Positions 1 through 5,975 of a DNA stretch of 6,099 nucleotides are shown piece after piece; position 1 is the first letter of the stretch, and every line of letters starts with the position of its first letter. Both the position numbers and the translations under genes were made by a program. The stretch spans positions 1 through 6,099 of the forward strand of contig CAMZHB010000110.1 of NCBI GenBank assembly GCA_947306605.1. The letters run 5' to 3'. This stretch comes from an uncultured Prevotellaceae bacterium (GTDB lineage Bacteria; Bacteroidota; Bacteroidia; Bacteroidales; Bacteroidaceae). Under the pieces are notes generated by a model. That model was given only the letters and a program-made list of their open reading frames with translations, did not search any database and was not told the DNA's origin.

Positions 1-745
1 AATAGGAGGTGCGCATGTCGCGGGTGAGCCGGCTCTTTTCACCCAAGGTCATGGCAGAGAGCACGGCGAGGTCGCGGGGGTCGGAGACCACGGGGGCGTA
101 GCGCAAGGCCAACCGGTGGCGCCACCGGGCTGCCTTCAGCTGCAAACGGGCCGTCCACGGGAGCACGGCAGCCAAACTGTCGGCCAACGGTGTGGGCAGA
201 CGATGCCAACGGTGCCAGACGAAAGCGGTGCCGAGGATGCCGTGACGGCGCACATAAGCCGCATAGCCGGAACGGGACAGGCTGTCGTTGTTTTCGGGAG
301 GCAAGACACGTGCGGAGAAACGGATGGCGTCGCCGGGACGCAGAGCTGCCGCGGCGGAATCGGGACGCAGGGTGACCAGTACGTTCGTACGGGGTGGCAA
401 ACGCAACAGCAGCCGCCTGGAACGTGGCGTTTCCGTCCGGCTCATCACCACGCCCTGCCACACCGATTCCTGCTGTGGCCAACAAGGTTCCTCCACAGGA
501 GACAAGACGACGACCCGGACGAAACCGGAAACCGCCGCCATGAGCAAGAACACCACAACCGTCAGACGCGGCACACGCTGCCACGTCCGTTTGGGCACGA
601 CGAAACCCAGGAGCAGTAATACAAAAAGTGCCGTCACACCAAGTGCAACGGCATACGGGAAACGTCCGACAGCCAAACCGCCTGCCACGCCGGCCACGAA
701 GGGTATGACAAAACGGGCTGCCGGGCTATGGGGCTCAACGGTCAT
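1..745 (-). CDS. comEC: ComEC/Rec2 family DNA-uptake channel protein, N-terminal part (truncated by window edge)
   Basis: This open frame runs from an ATG at 745 off the left edge, giving 248 codons without a stop. ComEC forms the inner-membrane channel that carries single-stranded DNA into the cytoplasm during natural transformation. Three hydrophobic segments lie at about residues 12-28, 32-50 and 61-80. A DUF4131/OB-like soluble region follows at about 97-148. The family-typical stretch YAAYVRRHGILGTAF is at 161-175. The last visible residues, LGEKSRLTRDMRTSY, match the start of the Competence membrane domain as I remember it. The rest of that domain and any C-terminal metallo-beta-lactamase-like domain would lie outside the window. 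The ATG sits 10 nt after the rpe stop, so co-transcription is likely. No good Shine-Dalgarno sequence precedes it. A 181-codon frame inside this region on the same strand (39-584) is a shadow. Whether the gene supports natural competence cannot be judged from this part. Confidence 0.88.
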   Translation of the reverse strand, partial: MTVEPHSPAARFVIPFVAGVAGGLAVGRFPYAVALGVTALFVLLLLGFVVPKRTWQRVPRLTVVVFLLMAAVSGFVRVVVLSPVEEPCWPQQESVWQGVVMSRTETPRSRRLLLRLPPRTNVLVTLRPDSAAAALRPGDAIRFSARVLPPENNDSLSRSGYAAYVRRHGILGTAFVWHRWHRLPTPLADSLAAVLPWTARLQLKAARWRHRLALRYAPVVSDPRDLAVLSAMTLGEKSRLTRDMRTSY

Positions 746-755
746 TTCGGACAGT

Positions 756-1424
756 TTATGCGAGTGTTTCTCCTTTAATGATATCGATTTCGCGGACGGG
801 GTCGTCGGCACTGAATACGGCGTTGCCGGCAACGAGGATGTCGGCTCCTGCCTGGAAGAGGACATCGGCATTGTGGCGGTTGACACCGCCGTCGATTTCA
901 ATAAGTGTGGGGAGGTTGCGCCGGTCTATCATCTCGCGCAGCCGGCGGGTCTTGTCGATGGTGCGGTCGATGAACTGCTGTCCCCCGAAACCGGGGTTCA
1001 CAGACATGAGCATGACCAGATCGGCTTCCTCTAGGACGTCTTCGATGGTAGACAAAGGCGTGGCGGGGTTGAGGGTGACGCCGCTGAACATGCCGGCCTG
1101 GCGTATTTGCTGAAGAACGCGGTGCAGGTGGGGACAGGCTTCCTGATGGACGTTCATGACGTGGGCTCCGAGGGCTTTCACTTCGTTAATGAACTTCTCG
1201 GGCTGCACGATCATGAGGTGTACGTCGAGAGGTTTCCGCGCCACACGGGCCATAGCCCGCATCACGGGGAATCCGAAGCTGATGTTGGGGACAAAGACGC
1301 CGTCCATGACGTCGAGGTGGAACCAATCGGCGCGGCTGCGGTTGATCATCTCCATGTCGCGCTCAAGATGGCCGAAGTCGGCCGAGAGCACGGAGGGAGC
1401 TATCATTTTCTTCCGTTCAGACAT
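756..1424 (-). CDS. rpe: Ribulose-phosphate 3-epimerase
   Basis: This cytoplasmic TIM-barrel enzyme interconverts D-ribulose 5-phosphate and D-xylulose 5-phosphate in the pentose phosphate pathway. With the ATG at 1424 the protein is 222 aa, the usual family length. Family motifs are complete: IAPSVLSADF at 8-17, HLDVMDGVFVPNISFG at 37-52, DVHLM at 67-71, SVNPGFGGQQF at 141-151 and IEIDGGV at 175-181. The expected metal ligands are His37, Asp39, His69 and Asp178, and the two aspartates are the acid/base pair. The phosphate-binding end (VAGNAVF, 198-204) is also present. A longer frame starts with TTG at 1448, but it would overlap the preceding small ORF and add residues outside the family, so ATG 1424 is preferred. 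The gene lies 10 nt after the small ORF and 10 nt before comEC, which suggests one transcript. Confidence 0.96.
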   Translation of the reverse strand: MSERKKMIAPSVLSADFGHLERDMEMINRSRADWFHLDVMDGVFVPNISFGFPVMRAMARVARKPLDVHLMIVQPEKFINEVKALGAHVMNVHQEACPHLHRVLQQIRQAGMFSGVTLNPATPLSTIEDVLEEADLVMLMSVNPGFGGQQFIDRTIDKTRRLREMIDRRNLPTLIEIDGGVNRHNADVLFQAGADILVAGNAVFSADDPVREIDIIKGETLA

Positions 1425-1434
1425 AACAACGCAT

Positions 1435-1560
1435 TTAGCCGAGGGCAATGGTGCCGTCGGCAGAAGGCAGTTGCACGCGCTGGAATTGGCGTGCCAATTG
1501 TTTTAGGAAGATAATGGTTTCTGCTTTTGGCAGGAGTTCGGGAAATGTAGAATCACTCAT
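1435..1560 (-). CDS. Small hypothetical protein, 41 aa, between sigma factor and rpe
   Basis: This short ORF begins at ATG 1560 and ends at TAA 1435-1437. It reads MSDSTFPELLPKAETIIFLK at residues 1-20 and then a basic stretch, QLARQFQRVQ, at 21-30. There is no signal peptide or strong membrane segment. Residues 12-30 could form an amphipathic helix. It fits exactly between its neighbours, stopping 10 nt before the rpe ATG, the same spacing as rpe to comEC. That spacing argues for a real cistron. I have an uncertain memory of similar short proteins with an 'LLPKA..I.FLKQFAR'-like core in related Bacteroidales, but cannot confirm it. It follows an ECF sigma gene, so a small regulator is possible, but nothing in the sequence shows an anti-sigma fold. 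Its start codon is directly preceded by a strong potential RNA structure. Function unknown. Confidence 0.6.
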   Translation of the reverse strand: MSDSTFPELLPKAETIIFLKQLARQFQRVQLPSADGTIALG

Positions 1561-1561
1561 G

Positions 1562-1620
1562 GGCAATCGGGGTTTAAATTCATATTTATAACGCCCGATT
1601 GCCTATATTATTATATGAAT
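1562..1620 (-). promoter_or_regulatory. Interleaved inverted repeats: candidate pseudoknot or switch in the sigma/small-ORF leader
   Basis: Two perfect inverted repeats overlap here. GGCAATCGGG (1562-1571) pairs with CCCGATTGCC (1594-1603), giving a 10-bp stem with a 22-nt loop. ATTCATAT (1578-1585) pairs with ATATGAAT (1613-1620), giving 8 bp. In minus-strand RNA the arms come in the order A (1620-1613), B (1603-1594), A' (1585-1578), B' (1571-1562). This allows an H-type pseudoknot with connectors of about 9, 8 and 6 nt, or two exclusive hairpins. The B' arm ends one base before the small ORF's ATG, so folding could hide the initiation site. There is no T-tract after it, so it is not an ordinary terminator. 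The repeats are seen directly; the RNA role is inferred. I do not recognise a named riboswitch class. Confidence 0.5.
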
Positions 1621-1622
1621 GT

Positions 1623-2216
1623 TCAATTTATTTCGAGGGAAATGTTTTTTTCCATTGCCATGCGACGCATATTGATGAGTGCGTAGCGCATGCGACCGAG
1701 GGCGGTGTTGATGCTGATGCCCAGGGTTTCGGCGATTTCACGGAAACTCATGTTGTAATAATAGCGCATGCGCACCACTTCGCTCTGGCTGTCGGGCAGG
1801 GCCTGGCAGAGAAGTTTCACGTCGTTGAGAGTCTGGTTGTTGACCAGCTGGCTTTCATGACTGCTGTCGGCCAGGTTGGCGTCGTTGAGGAGGTCGTATT
1901 CCACTTCGTCGTTGGAAATGAGATTCTCGTTTGCACGGTCGCGGTAATAGTCTATAATCAGGTTGTGGGCAATGCGTGTAATCCATGCCTGAAACTTGCC
2001 GGTGGCCTGATAGCGGCCTTCCTGAATACGCATAATCACTTTGACGAAAGTTTCCTGAAAGAGGTCATTCGCCAAGTCTTCGTCGTGTACCGTATAAAAA
2101 ATATAGGAGTACAACTTAGATTTATACCTGTCCAAAAGGACGTCAAACGCTTCGTTATTGCCTTGCGCATACATTGAAACCAACTGGTCGTCGGTCCAAC
2201 TGTTTAAAGTTTGCAT
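1623..2216 (-). CDS. RNA polymerase sigma-70 factor, ECF subfamily
   Basis: This 197-aa protein directs RNA polymerase to a set of promoters. It has the two-domain layout of ECF (group 4) sigma factors. Region 2 spans about residues 24-95, with the core-binding part DLANDLFQETFVKVI at 47-61 and the -10 recognition part GKFQAWITRIAHNLIIDYYR at 73-92. An acidic, polar linker follows at about 96-125. Region 4 spans about 130-186, with a helix-turn-helix around MSFREIAETLGISINTALGR at 156-175. Region 3 is absent, and the length is normal for ECF factors. The ATG at 2216 lies in an A/T-rich leader downstream of a good Bacteroidetes-type promoter. No FecR-like or other membrane anti-sigma gene lies next to it. 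The following cistrons are a small ORF, rpe and comEC, which argues against a TonB/SusCD-linked FecI type. The target regulon cannot be read from this sequence. Confidence 0.93.
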   Translation of the reverse strand: MQTLNSWTDDQLVSMYAQGNNEAFDVLLDRYKSKLYSYIFYTVHDEDLANDLFQETFVKVIMRIQEGRYQATGKFQAWITRIAHNLIIDYYRDRANENLISNDEVEYDLLNDANLADSSHESQLVNNQTLNDVKLLCQALPDSQSEVVRMRYYYNMSFREIAETLGISINTALGRMRYALINMRRMAMEKNISLEIN

Positions 2217-2301
2217 TACAATCTAATTTTTAATTCTTAGAGTAACGTTCTTCTTATAGGCAATAATCAGTTTTTAGTTGTACATTTTGGTTTATCGGGG
2301 G

Positions 2302-2333
2302 CAAAGTAACGGCTTTTTCTCCGTTCCTCCAAA
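2302..2333 (-). promoter_or_regulatory. Bacteroidetes-type promoter for the sigma factor cluster
   Basis: On the minus strand TTTG (2333-2330) is followed by a 20-nt spacer and then TTACTTTG (2309-2302). The known Bacteroidetes housekeeping consensus is TTTG, 19-21 nt, TAnnTTTG, so spacing is ideal and only one fixed base of the -7 box differs. Transcription would start near 2297, giving a leader of about 80 nt before the sigma ATG at 2216. The assignment is by consensus match only. Confidence 0.6.
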
Positions 2334-2343
2334 TTTTCCCCCC

Positions 2344-2358
2344 AAAAAGTGCCTTTTT
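2344..2358. repeat. Short palindrome just upstream of the sigma promoter
   Basis: AAAAAG (2344-2349) and CTTTTT (2353-2358) form a perfect 6-bp inverted repeat around TGC. It ends 11 nt upstream of the -33 box. It could be an operator, an upstream A/T element or a weak hairpin; an A/T-rich chance match is also possible. The stretch from 2217 to 2499 contains no convincing gene. Confidence 0.3.
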
Positions 2359-2440
2359 ATGGTATATTTTTAACACTTCACTGACAATAATGTCGCTACA
2401 GGGGGTTCTTTCTGACAAAACCGGGCTTCGGTGCACAAAG

Positions 2441-2468
2441 GCGGCGTCTCAAAATTTTGAGACACCGC
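2441..2468 (-). terminator. Palindromic hairpin downstream of fmt, copy 1 of a repeated element
   Basis: A 28-nt palindrome starting GCGGCGTCTC has its centre at AAAATTTT (2451-2458). It lies 31 nt past the fmt stop and upstream of the sigma promoter, so it would separate the two clusters. The one imperfect pair (2445/2464) is C-A in plus-strand RNA but G-U in minus-strand RNA, so the full stem forms in the direction of fmt transcription. The minus-side tail, CTTTGTG, is only weakly U-rich, while the plus side has TTCTGTTTTTT. It may act in both directions. The 45-nt unit 2441-2485 is 42/45 identical to 6045-6089. Confidence 0.65.
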
Positions 2469-2499
2469 TTCTGTTTTTTGAAACGGTGTCACGGCTCTC

Positions 2500-3477
2500 T
2501 CAACTTACCTGCAGCTTCTCCGGAAGTTTGTATCCCCGCAAGAAGTCGGGCGTAGCCATGCGCTTCTTCCCGGCCAATTGCAGGTCGAGAACATGAAGGA
2601 ATCCGTCTGAAAGGGCCACTTTCAATTCTTCATGTCCGTCACACACCACCGTGCCCACAGGCAAGTTGTGCTCCACCTGTTCCTTCCGGGATTGGAACAC
2701 TTTCAGCATGTCTTCTCTGGCTTGGCCGCCGCTTTCCGTATGCAGCATGGTCCACGCTCCAGGTACGGGACTGAGTCCGCGGACAAAGTTGTGCACATCG
2801 CTCAGTTTGTGCGACCAGTCGATACGGCAGGTCTCACGGAAAATCTTTGGAGCGGGCCGCAGCGGTTCGTCTGCGTTCTCTTCCTGTGGCCGTGACGTCA
2901 GAGTACCGGCCAACAGACTGTCAACCGTCTTTACCACCAAGTCACCGCCCAAAAGCATCAGGCGGTCGTGCAGGTCACCGAACGTTTCGTCGGCACCAAT
3001 GGGGACACGCACCTGGTCGATGATGTCACCGGTGTCTATTTCATGTTTCAGGAAAAATGTCGTAATGCCTGTTTCGCGGTCTCCGTTGATGATGGACCAG
3101 TTGATGGGAGCCGCACCGCGGTATTGTGGCAGCAGGGAAGCATGCAGATTGAACGTGCCGTAGCGCGGCATCGCCCACACCACTTCGGGCAACATGCGGA
3201 AGGCCACTACTATCTGAAGGTCGGCGCGAAGGCTACGCAACTGCCCCACGAAAGTTTCATCCTTCAGATTGGCCGGTTGCATCAGCGGCAAACCATGTTC
3301 CAAGGCATACGTTTTCACAGGGCTCGGCTGCAGGTGATTCTGGTGACGGCCTACCGGTTTGTCGGGCATCGTCACCACACCCACTATGTTGTATCCTCCC
3401 TCGTGCAGGCGCCGCAGGCTTTCCACGGCAAAATCGGGCGTACCGAGATATACAATTCTCAATTCTTCCTTATTCAT
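2500..3477 (-). CDS. fmt: Methionyl-tRNA formyltransferase
   Basis: Fmt transfers a formyl group from 10-formyltetrahydrofolate to Met-tRNA(fMet), producing the initiator tRNA of bacterial translation. The 325-aa product has the family's usual length. The N-terminal Rossmann-type formyltransferase domain starts with LRIVYLGTPDFAVESL at 6-21. The catalytic trio is visible as Asn110 and His112 in FNLHASLLPQYRGAAPI (109-125) and Asp148 in IDTGDI (147-152). PSPVK at 51-55 and MPDKPVGR at 37-44 are also typical. The C-terminal tRNA-binding domain starts near 205 (LRPAPKIFRETCRIDW) and ends with LPEKLQVS. ATG 3477 is chosen because close relatives, as I recall them, begin M-K/N-K-E. ATG 3483, two codons earlier, is equally possible. 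An AAAGGTG just upstream is spaced better for 3477. The gene starts 13 nt after the ClC stop, so co-transcription is very likely. Confidence 0.96.
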   Translation of the reverse strand: MNKEELRIVYLGTPDFAVESLRRLHEGGYNIVGVVTMPDKPVGRHQNHLQPSPVKTYALEHGLPLMQPANLKDETFVGQLRSLRADLQIVVAFRMLPEVVWAMPRYGTFNLHASLLPQYRGAAPINWSIINGDRETGITTFFLKHEIDTGDIIDQVRVPIGADETFGDLHDRLMLLGGDLVVKTVDSLLAGTLTSRPQEENADEPLRPAPKIFRETCRIDWSHKLSDVHNFVRGLSPVPGAWTMLHTESGGQAREDMLKVFQSRKEQVEHNLPVGTVVCDGHEELKVALSDGFLHVLDLQLAGKKRMATPDFLRGYKLPEKLQVS

Positions 3478-3490
3478 TGTCATAACACCT

Positions 3491-5263
3491 TTATTCTTCC
3501 GAGAAATCCACCAGCATCTGACGGTAAGCGGCATAAAGCTTGCCTTGTTCAATGAGTCCCACAAATATACCGTTCGTATCGACTACAGGCAACACCTCCG
3601 CCCCCGTTTTTTGGAATTGGTCCATCACTCGCGTCATCGGGTCATCCACATTCAATATGCAGGGAGGGTCCTGCATCAGTTGGTCAGCCTTGAACACATG
3701 ATAGAGTTCCTGGCGGAATACCACCTTGCGGATATGCGGCAGATAGATGATGCCCTGCAAGTGACCGGCACCATCAACCACAGGAAAAGCATTGGCATGC
3801 TCCTTGGCCACCAGCAACACCAGTTTGCCCAACTGCATGTTGGGATCCACACGCATGCAGTGCTTGTCGATGATGTTATCCAGACTCATCAAGGTCAGTA
3901 TGGCGCGGTCCTTGTGGTGCGTAATGAGTTGTCCCTTCTTGGCCAGTCGTGTGGCATAGATGCTATGCGGTTCAAAAGCCACGATGGTCAGATAGGAACT
4001 CACCGTCACTATCATCAGAGGGACGAACATACCATAGCCGCCCGTCAGTTCCGCAATAAGGAACACACTCGTCAACGGCGCATGCATCACGGCCGTCATC
4101 ACGCCCGCCATACCCAGCAAGGCATAGTTCTTCTCCGTGACCGACACACCAAAGCCCGCCGTATCCCACAACGAAGCGAAAACAAAACCGCTCAGACAAC
4201 CCAGAAACAGCGAGGGAGCAAAGAGACCGCCGCAACCTCCGCCGCCTGTCGTAGCCGTCGAAGCCAGTGCTTTCGACAACATAATCAGTCCCAGCACAGC
4301 CAACAGCCATTCCTTGTGACCATAGAAGATGGAACCGTTGAGCAACTGGTCGGCATGGCCGTTGAGCAGCAACGCTATCGAGTCATAACCTTCACCATAA
4401 AGCGGAGGAAACAGGAATATCAGGATGCTCAGCACTGTGCCGCCTATAGCCAGTTTCGCATACAGATTGTGCTGCTTACGGAATACATTCTCAAAGGCGT
4501 TGGTCGCCCAGGTGAAGTAGAGCGACACCAGTCCGCAGAACACGCCCAGCAAAATGACAGGCGGCACGTGCGACACATTGAAAGCGTCTTCCATCTGGAA
4601 CGTGAAGAGCGACTCAGAACCTTGGAAACAGAAAGTAATCACGGCTGCCGTCACGCATGCCACCAGCAAAGGTAGCAACGAAGCCATTGTCAAGTCGAGC
4701 ATCAACACTTCAAGCGTAAACAGCAGGCCGGCGAAGGGTGCCTTGAAGATGCCGGCAATGGCACCGCTGGCGCCGCAGCCAATGAGCACCATCAGTGTCT
4801 TTTGGTCTACGCGGAACCACTTGCCCAATGTGCTGCCGATGGCCGAGCCTGTCAGCACCGCCGGCGACTCCGCTCCCACCGATCCGCCGAAGCCGATGGT
4901 AATGGAGCTTGCTATGATGCTCGACCAGCAGTTGTGCTTCTTGATGTGCCCCTGTCGCCGCGAGATGGCAAAGAGTATTTTCGTCACGCCGTGTCCGATG
5001 TCGTCGCGCACCACGTATTTGATGAACAATGCTGTCAGATAGATACCCACCACCGGATAGACCAGATAGAGCCAGTTCATGTGAGTCACGTCGAAACTGT
5101 TCGTCAGCCAGAACTTGATTTCCTCCACCAGCCACTTCAGCAACTGCGCGGCCAATGCCGTCACGGCCCCCACGGCAAACGCCAGCAGCGTCAGCTGCTG
5201 ACGACGGCTCAAATGGTTGTCAAGCCACGTCACTATCCGGTCTATTCTCTGTTCTATCGGCAT
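3491..5263 (-). CDS. ClC-family chloride transport protein with C-terminal CBS pair
   Basis: This 590-aa inner-membrane protein has a ClC transport core (about residues 25-430) and two CBS domains (about 457-520 and 526-588) that probably sense nucleotides or regulate transport. Family motifs are GGSVGAESPAVLTGSAIGS (126-144) with the gating glutamate Glu132, GIFKAPFAGLLFTLEV (171-186), GGLFAP (345-350), and Tyr436 in HSIYATRL, matching the central tyrosine of E. coli ClcA. Two positions differ from the E. coli antiporter. The GSGIP loop reads GHGVT (90-94), with His in place of the chloride-binding Ser. The internal proton glutamate (Glu203 there) is Val186. The ATG at 5263 is 22 nt after the tsaC stop, and an in-frame stop lies just upstream at 5276-5278. 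Whether it is an antiporter or a channel cannot be settled here. The link to its neighbours looks like operon organisation rather than shared function. Confidence 0.95.
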   Translation of the reverse strand: MPIEQRIDRIVTWLDNHLSRRQQLTLLAFAVGAVTALAAQLLKWLVEEIKFWLTNSFDVTHMNWLYLVYPVVGIYLTALFIKYVVRDDIGHGVTKILFAISRRQGHIKKHNCWSSIIASSITIGFGGSVGAESPAVLTGSAIGSTLGKWFRVDQKTLMVLIGCGASGAIAGIFKAPFAGLLFTLEVLMLDLTMASLLPLLVACVTAAVITFCFQGSESLFTFQMEDAFNVSHVPPVILLGVFCGLVSLYFTWATNAFENVFRKQHNLYAKLAIGGTVLSILIFLFPPLYGEGYDSIALLLNGHADQLLNGSIFYGHKEWLLAVLGLIMLSKALASTATTGGGGCGGLFAPSLFLGCLSGFVFASLWDTAGFGVSVTEKNYALLGMAGVMTAVMHAPLTSVFLIAELTGGYGMFVPLMIVTVSSYLTIVAFEPHSIYATRLAKKGQLITHHKDRAILTLMSLDNIIDKHCMRVDPNMQLGKLVLLVAKEHANAFPVVDGAGHLQGIIYLPHIRKVVFRQELYHVFKADQLMQDPPCILNVDDPMTRVMDQFQKTGAEVLPVVDTNGIFVGLIEQGKLYAAYRQMLVDFSEE

Positions 5264-5285
5264 GGGCTCTATTCTTCATTTTTTA

Positions 5286-5948
5286 TCAGTTCCTGATGAC
5301 CTTCACTTCCCCGTGTGCCCCCAGTTTAATAATCGTCGAAGGCTTCGCCTTGCGCCGGTCCTTCTGGCGATAGGCCACCACGTAGTCCACCGCGTCTATT
5401 ATCTCCTGACTGATGTCTGCGAAACACTGAGGTGCAGGCTGTCCGCTCACGTTGGCCGACGTCGACACGATGGCACGGCGGAAACGCATGCACAGTTCCT
5501 TGCTGAATTCCTCGCGGGTCACGCGTATGCCCACGCTGCCGTCGTCGGCAATGAGATTGGCAGCCAGGTTGCGCGCCCCGTCATAGACAATCGTCGTCGG
5601 ACGGTCGTTGAGTTCCATCACGTCCCACGCCACCGGTGGCACCTGCGACACATAGTATTCCAACTTCGCCTCCGAGTCTACCAGAGTGATGAGAGCCTTC
5701 GAGTCTGCGCGCTGCTTGATTTCGTAAATCCGTTTCACGGCCGCTTCGTTCGTGGCATCGCAGCCCAGGCCCCACACCGTGTCGGTGGGATAGAGTATCA
5801 CGCCGCCGCGCTGCAAGACCTCCAGCGCCAATTTCACGTCATCGCGGAACACACTTGTGTTCACACGCTTCTTAACCGGTTCTGCGGGTACTTCGTCAGC
5901 CCCATCGCGACGCTTCGTCCACTTGATTTTGTCCACAAACTTCTTCAT
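5286..5948 (-). CDS. tsaC: L-threonylcarbamoyladenylate synthase (TsaC/YrdC/Sua5 family)
   Basis: This cytoplasmic enzyme makes threonylcarbamoyl-AMP from threonine, bicarbonate and ATP, the first step of the t6A37 modification of ANN-decoding tRNAs. The YrdC domain covers about residues 35-218. It has GGVILYPTDTVWGLGCDAT at 48-66, basic residues Lys78, Arg80 and Lys84 in EIKQRADSKAL, STSANVSGQPAP at 162-173, and a C-terminal KPSTIIKLG..GEVKVIR at 202-219. The protein is 220 aa and lacks the extra Sua5 C-terminal domain, so TsaC-type is the better name. Residues 1-34 form a Lys/Arg-rich extension before the domain, longer than in typical TsaC. ATG 5948 is supported by an in-frame stop at 5964-5966; a GTG near residue 29 is a possible internal start. 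It is the first gene of the tsaC-ClC-fmt cluster. Confidence 0.94.
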   Translation of the reverse strand: MKKFVDKIKWTKRRDGADEVPAEPVKKRVNTSVFRDDVKLALEVLQRGGVILYPTDTVWGLGCDATNEAAVKRIYEIKQRADSKALITLVDSEAKLEYYVSQVPPVAWDVMELNDRPTTIVYDGARNLAANLIADDGSVGIRVTREEFSKELCMRFRRAIVSTSANVSGQPAPQCFADISQEIIDAVDYVVAYRQKDRRKAKPSTIIKLGAHGEVKVIRN

Positions 5949-5975
5949 GGGGTCATCTGCATCTCATTTTGCTTG

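Noticed and set aside
39..584. 181-codon open frame on the minus strand inside the left-edge region
   Set aside because: It is a shadow of comEC in another frame. The comEC frame spans the region and has clear family motifs, while this frame has an Arg/Pro/Ala-rich composition typical of GC-rich shadow frames.
1425..1448. TTG-initiated eight-codon extension of rpe
   Set aside because: It would overlap the small ORF's 3' end, add residues outside the family alignment and use a weaker start codon. ATG 1424 gives the normal length.
2387..2398. Short inverted repeat GACA-ATAA-TGTC
   Set aside because: A 4-bp stem is too short to separate from chance in A/T-rich intergenic DNA.
2254..2436. 60-codon minus-strand ORF between fmt and the sigma gene
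   Set aside because: It overlaps the sigma promoter, has no recognisable domain, and starts at the edge of the palindromic repeat. It is better explained as open intergenic sequence.
2390..2596. Plus-strand frame reading AASQNFETPLLF, with a similar peptide at the right edge (AASQNVETPLLF)
   Set aside because: The peptide similarity comes from the shared palindromic DNA repeat at 2441-2485 and 6045-6089, not from a protein family.
3359..4675. 438-codon open frame on the plus strand opposite the ClC gene
   Set aside because: It is antisense to a well-supported ClC gene and the 5' part of fmt. The translation is rich in His, Gln and Arg with no domain, as expected for a reverse-complement shadow.
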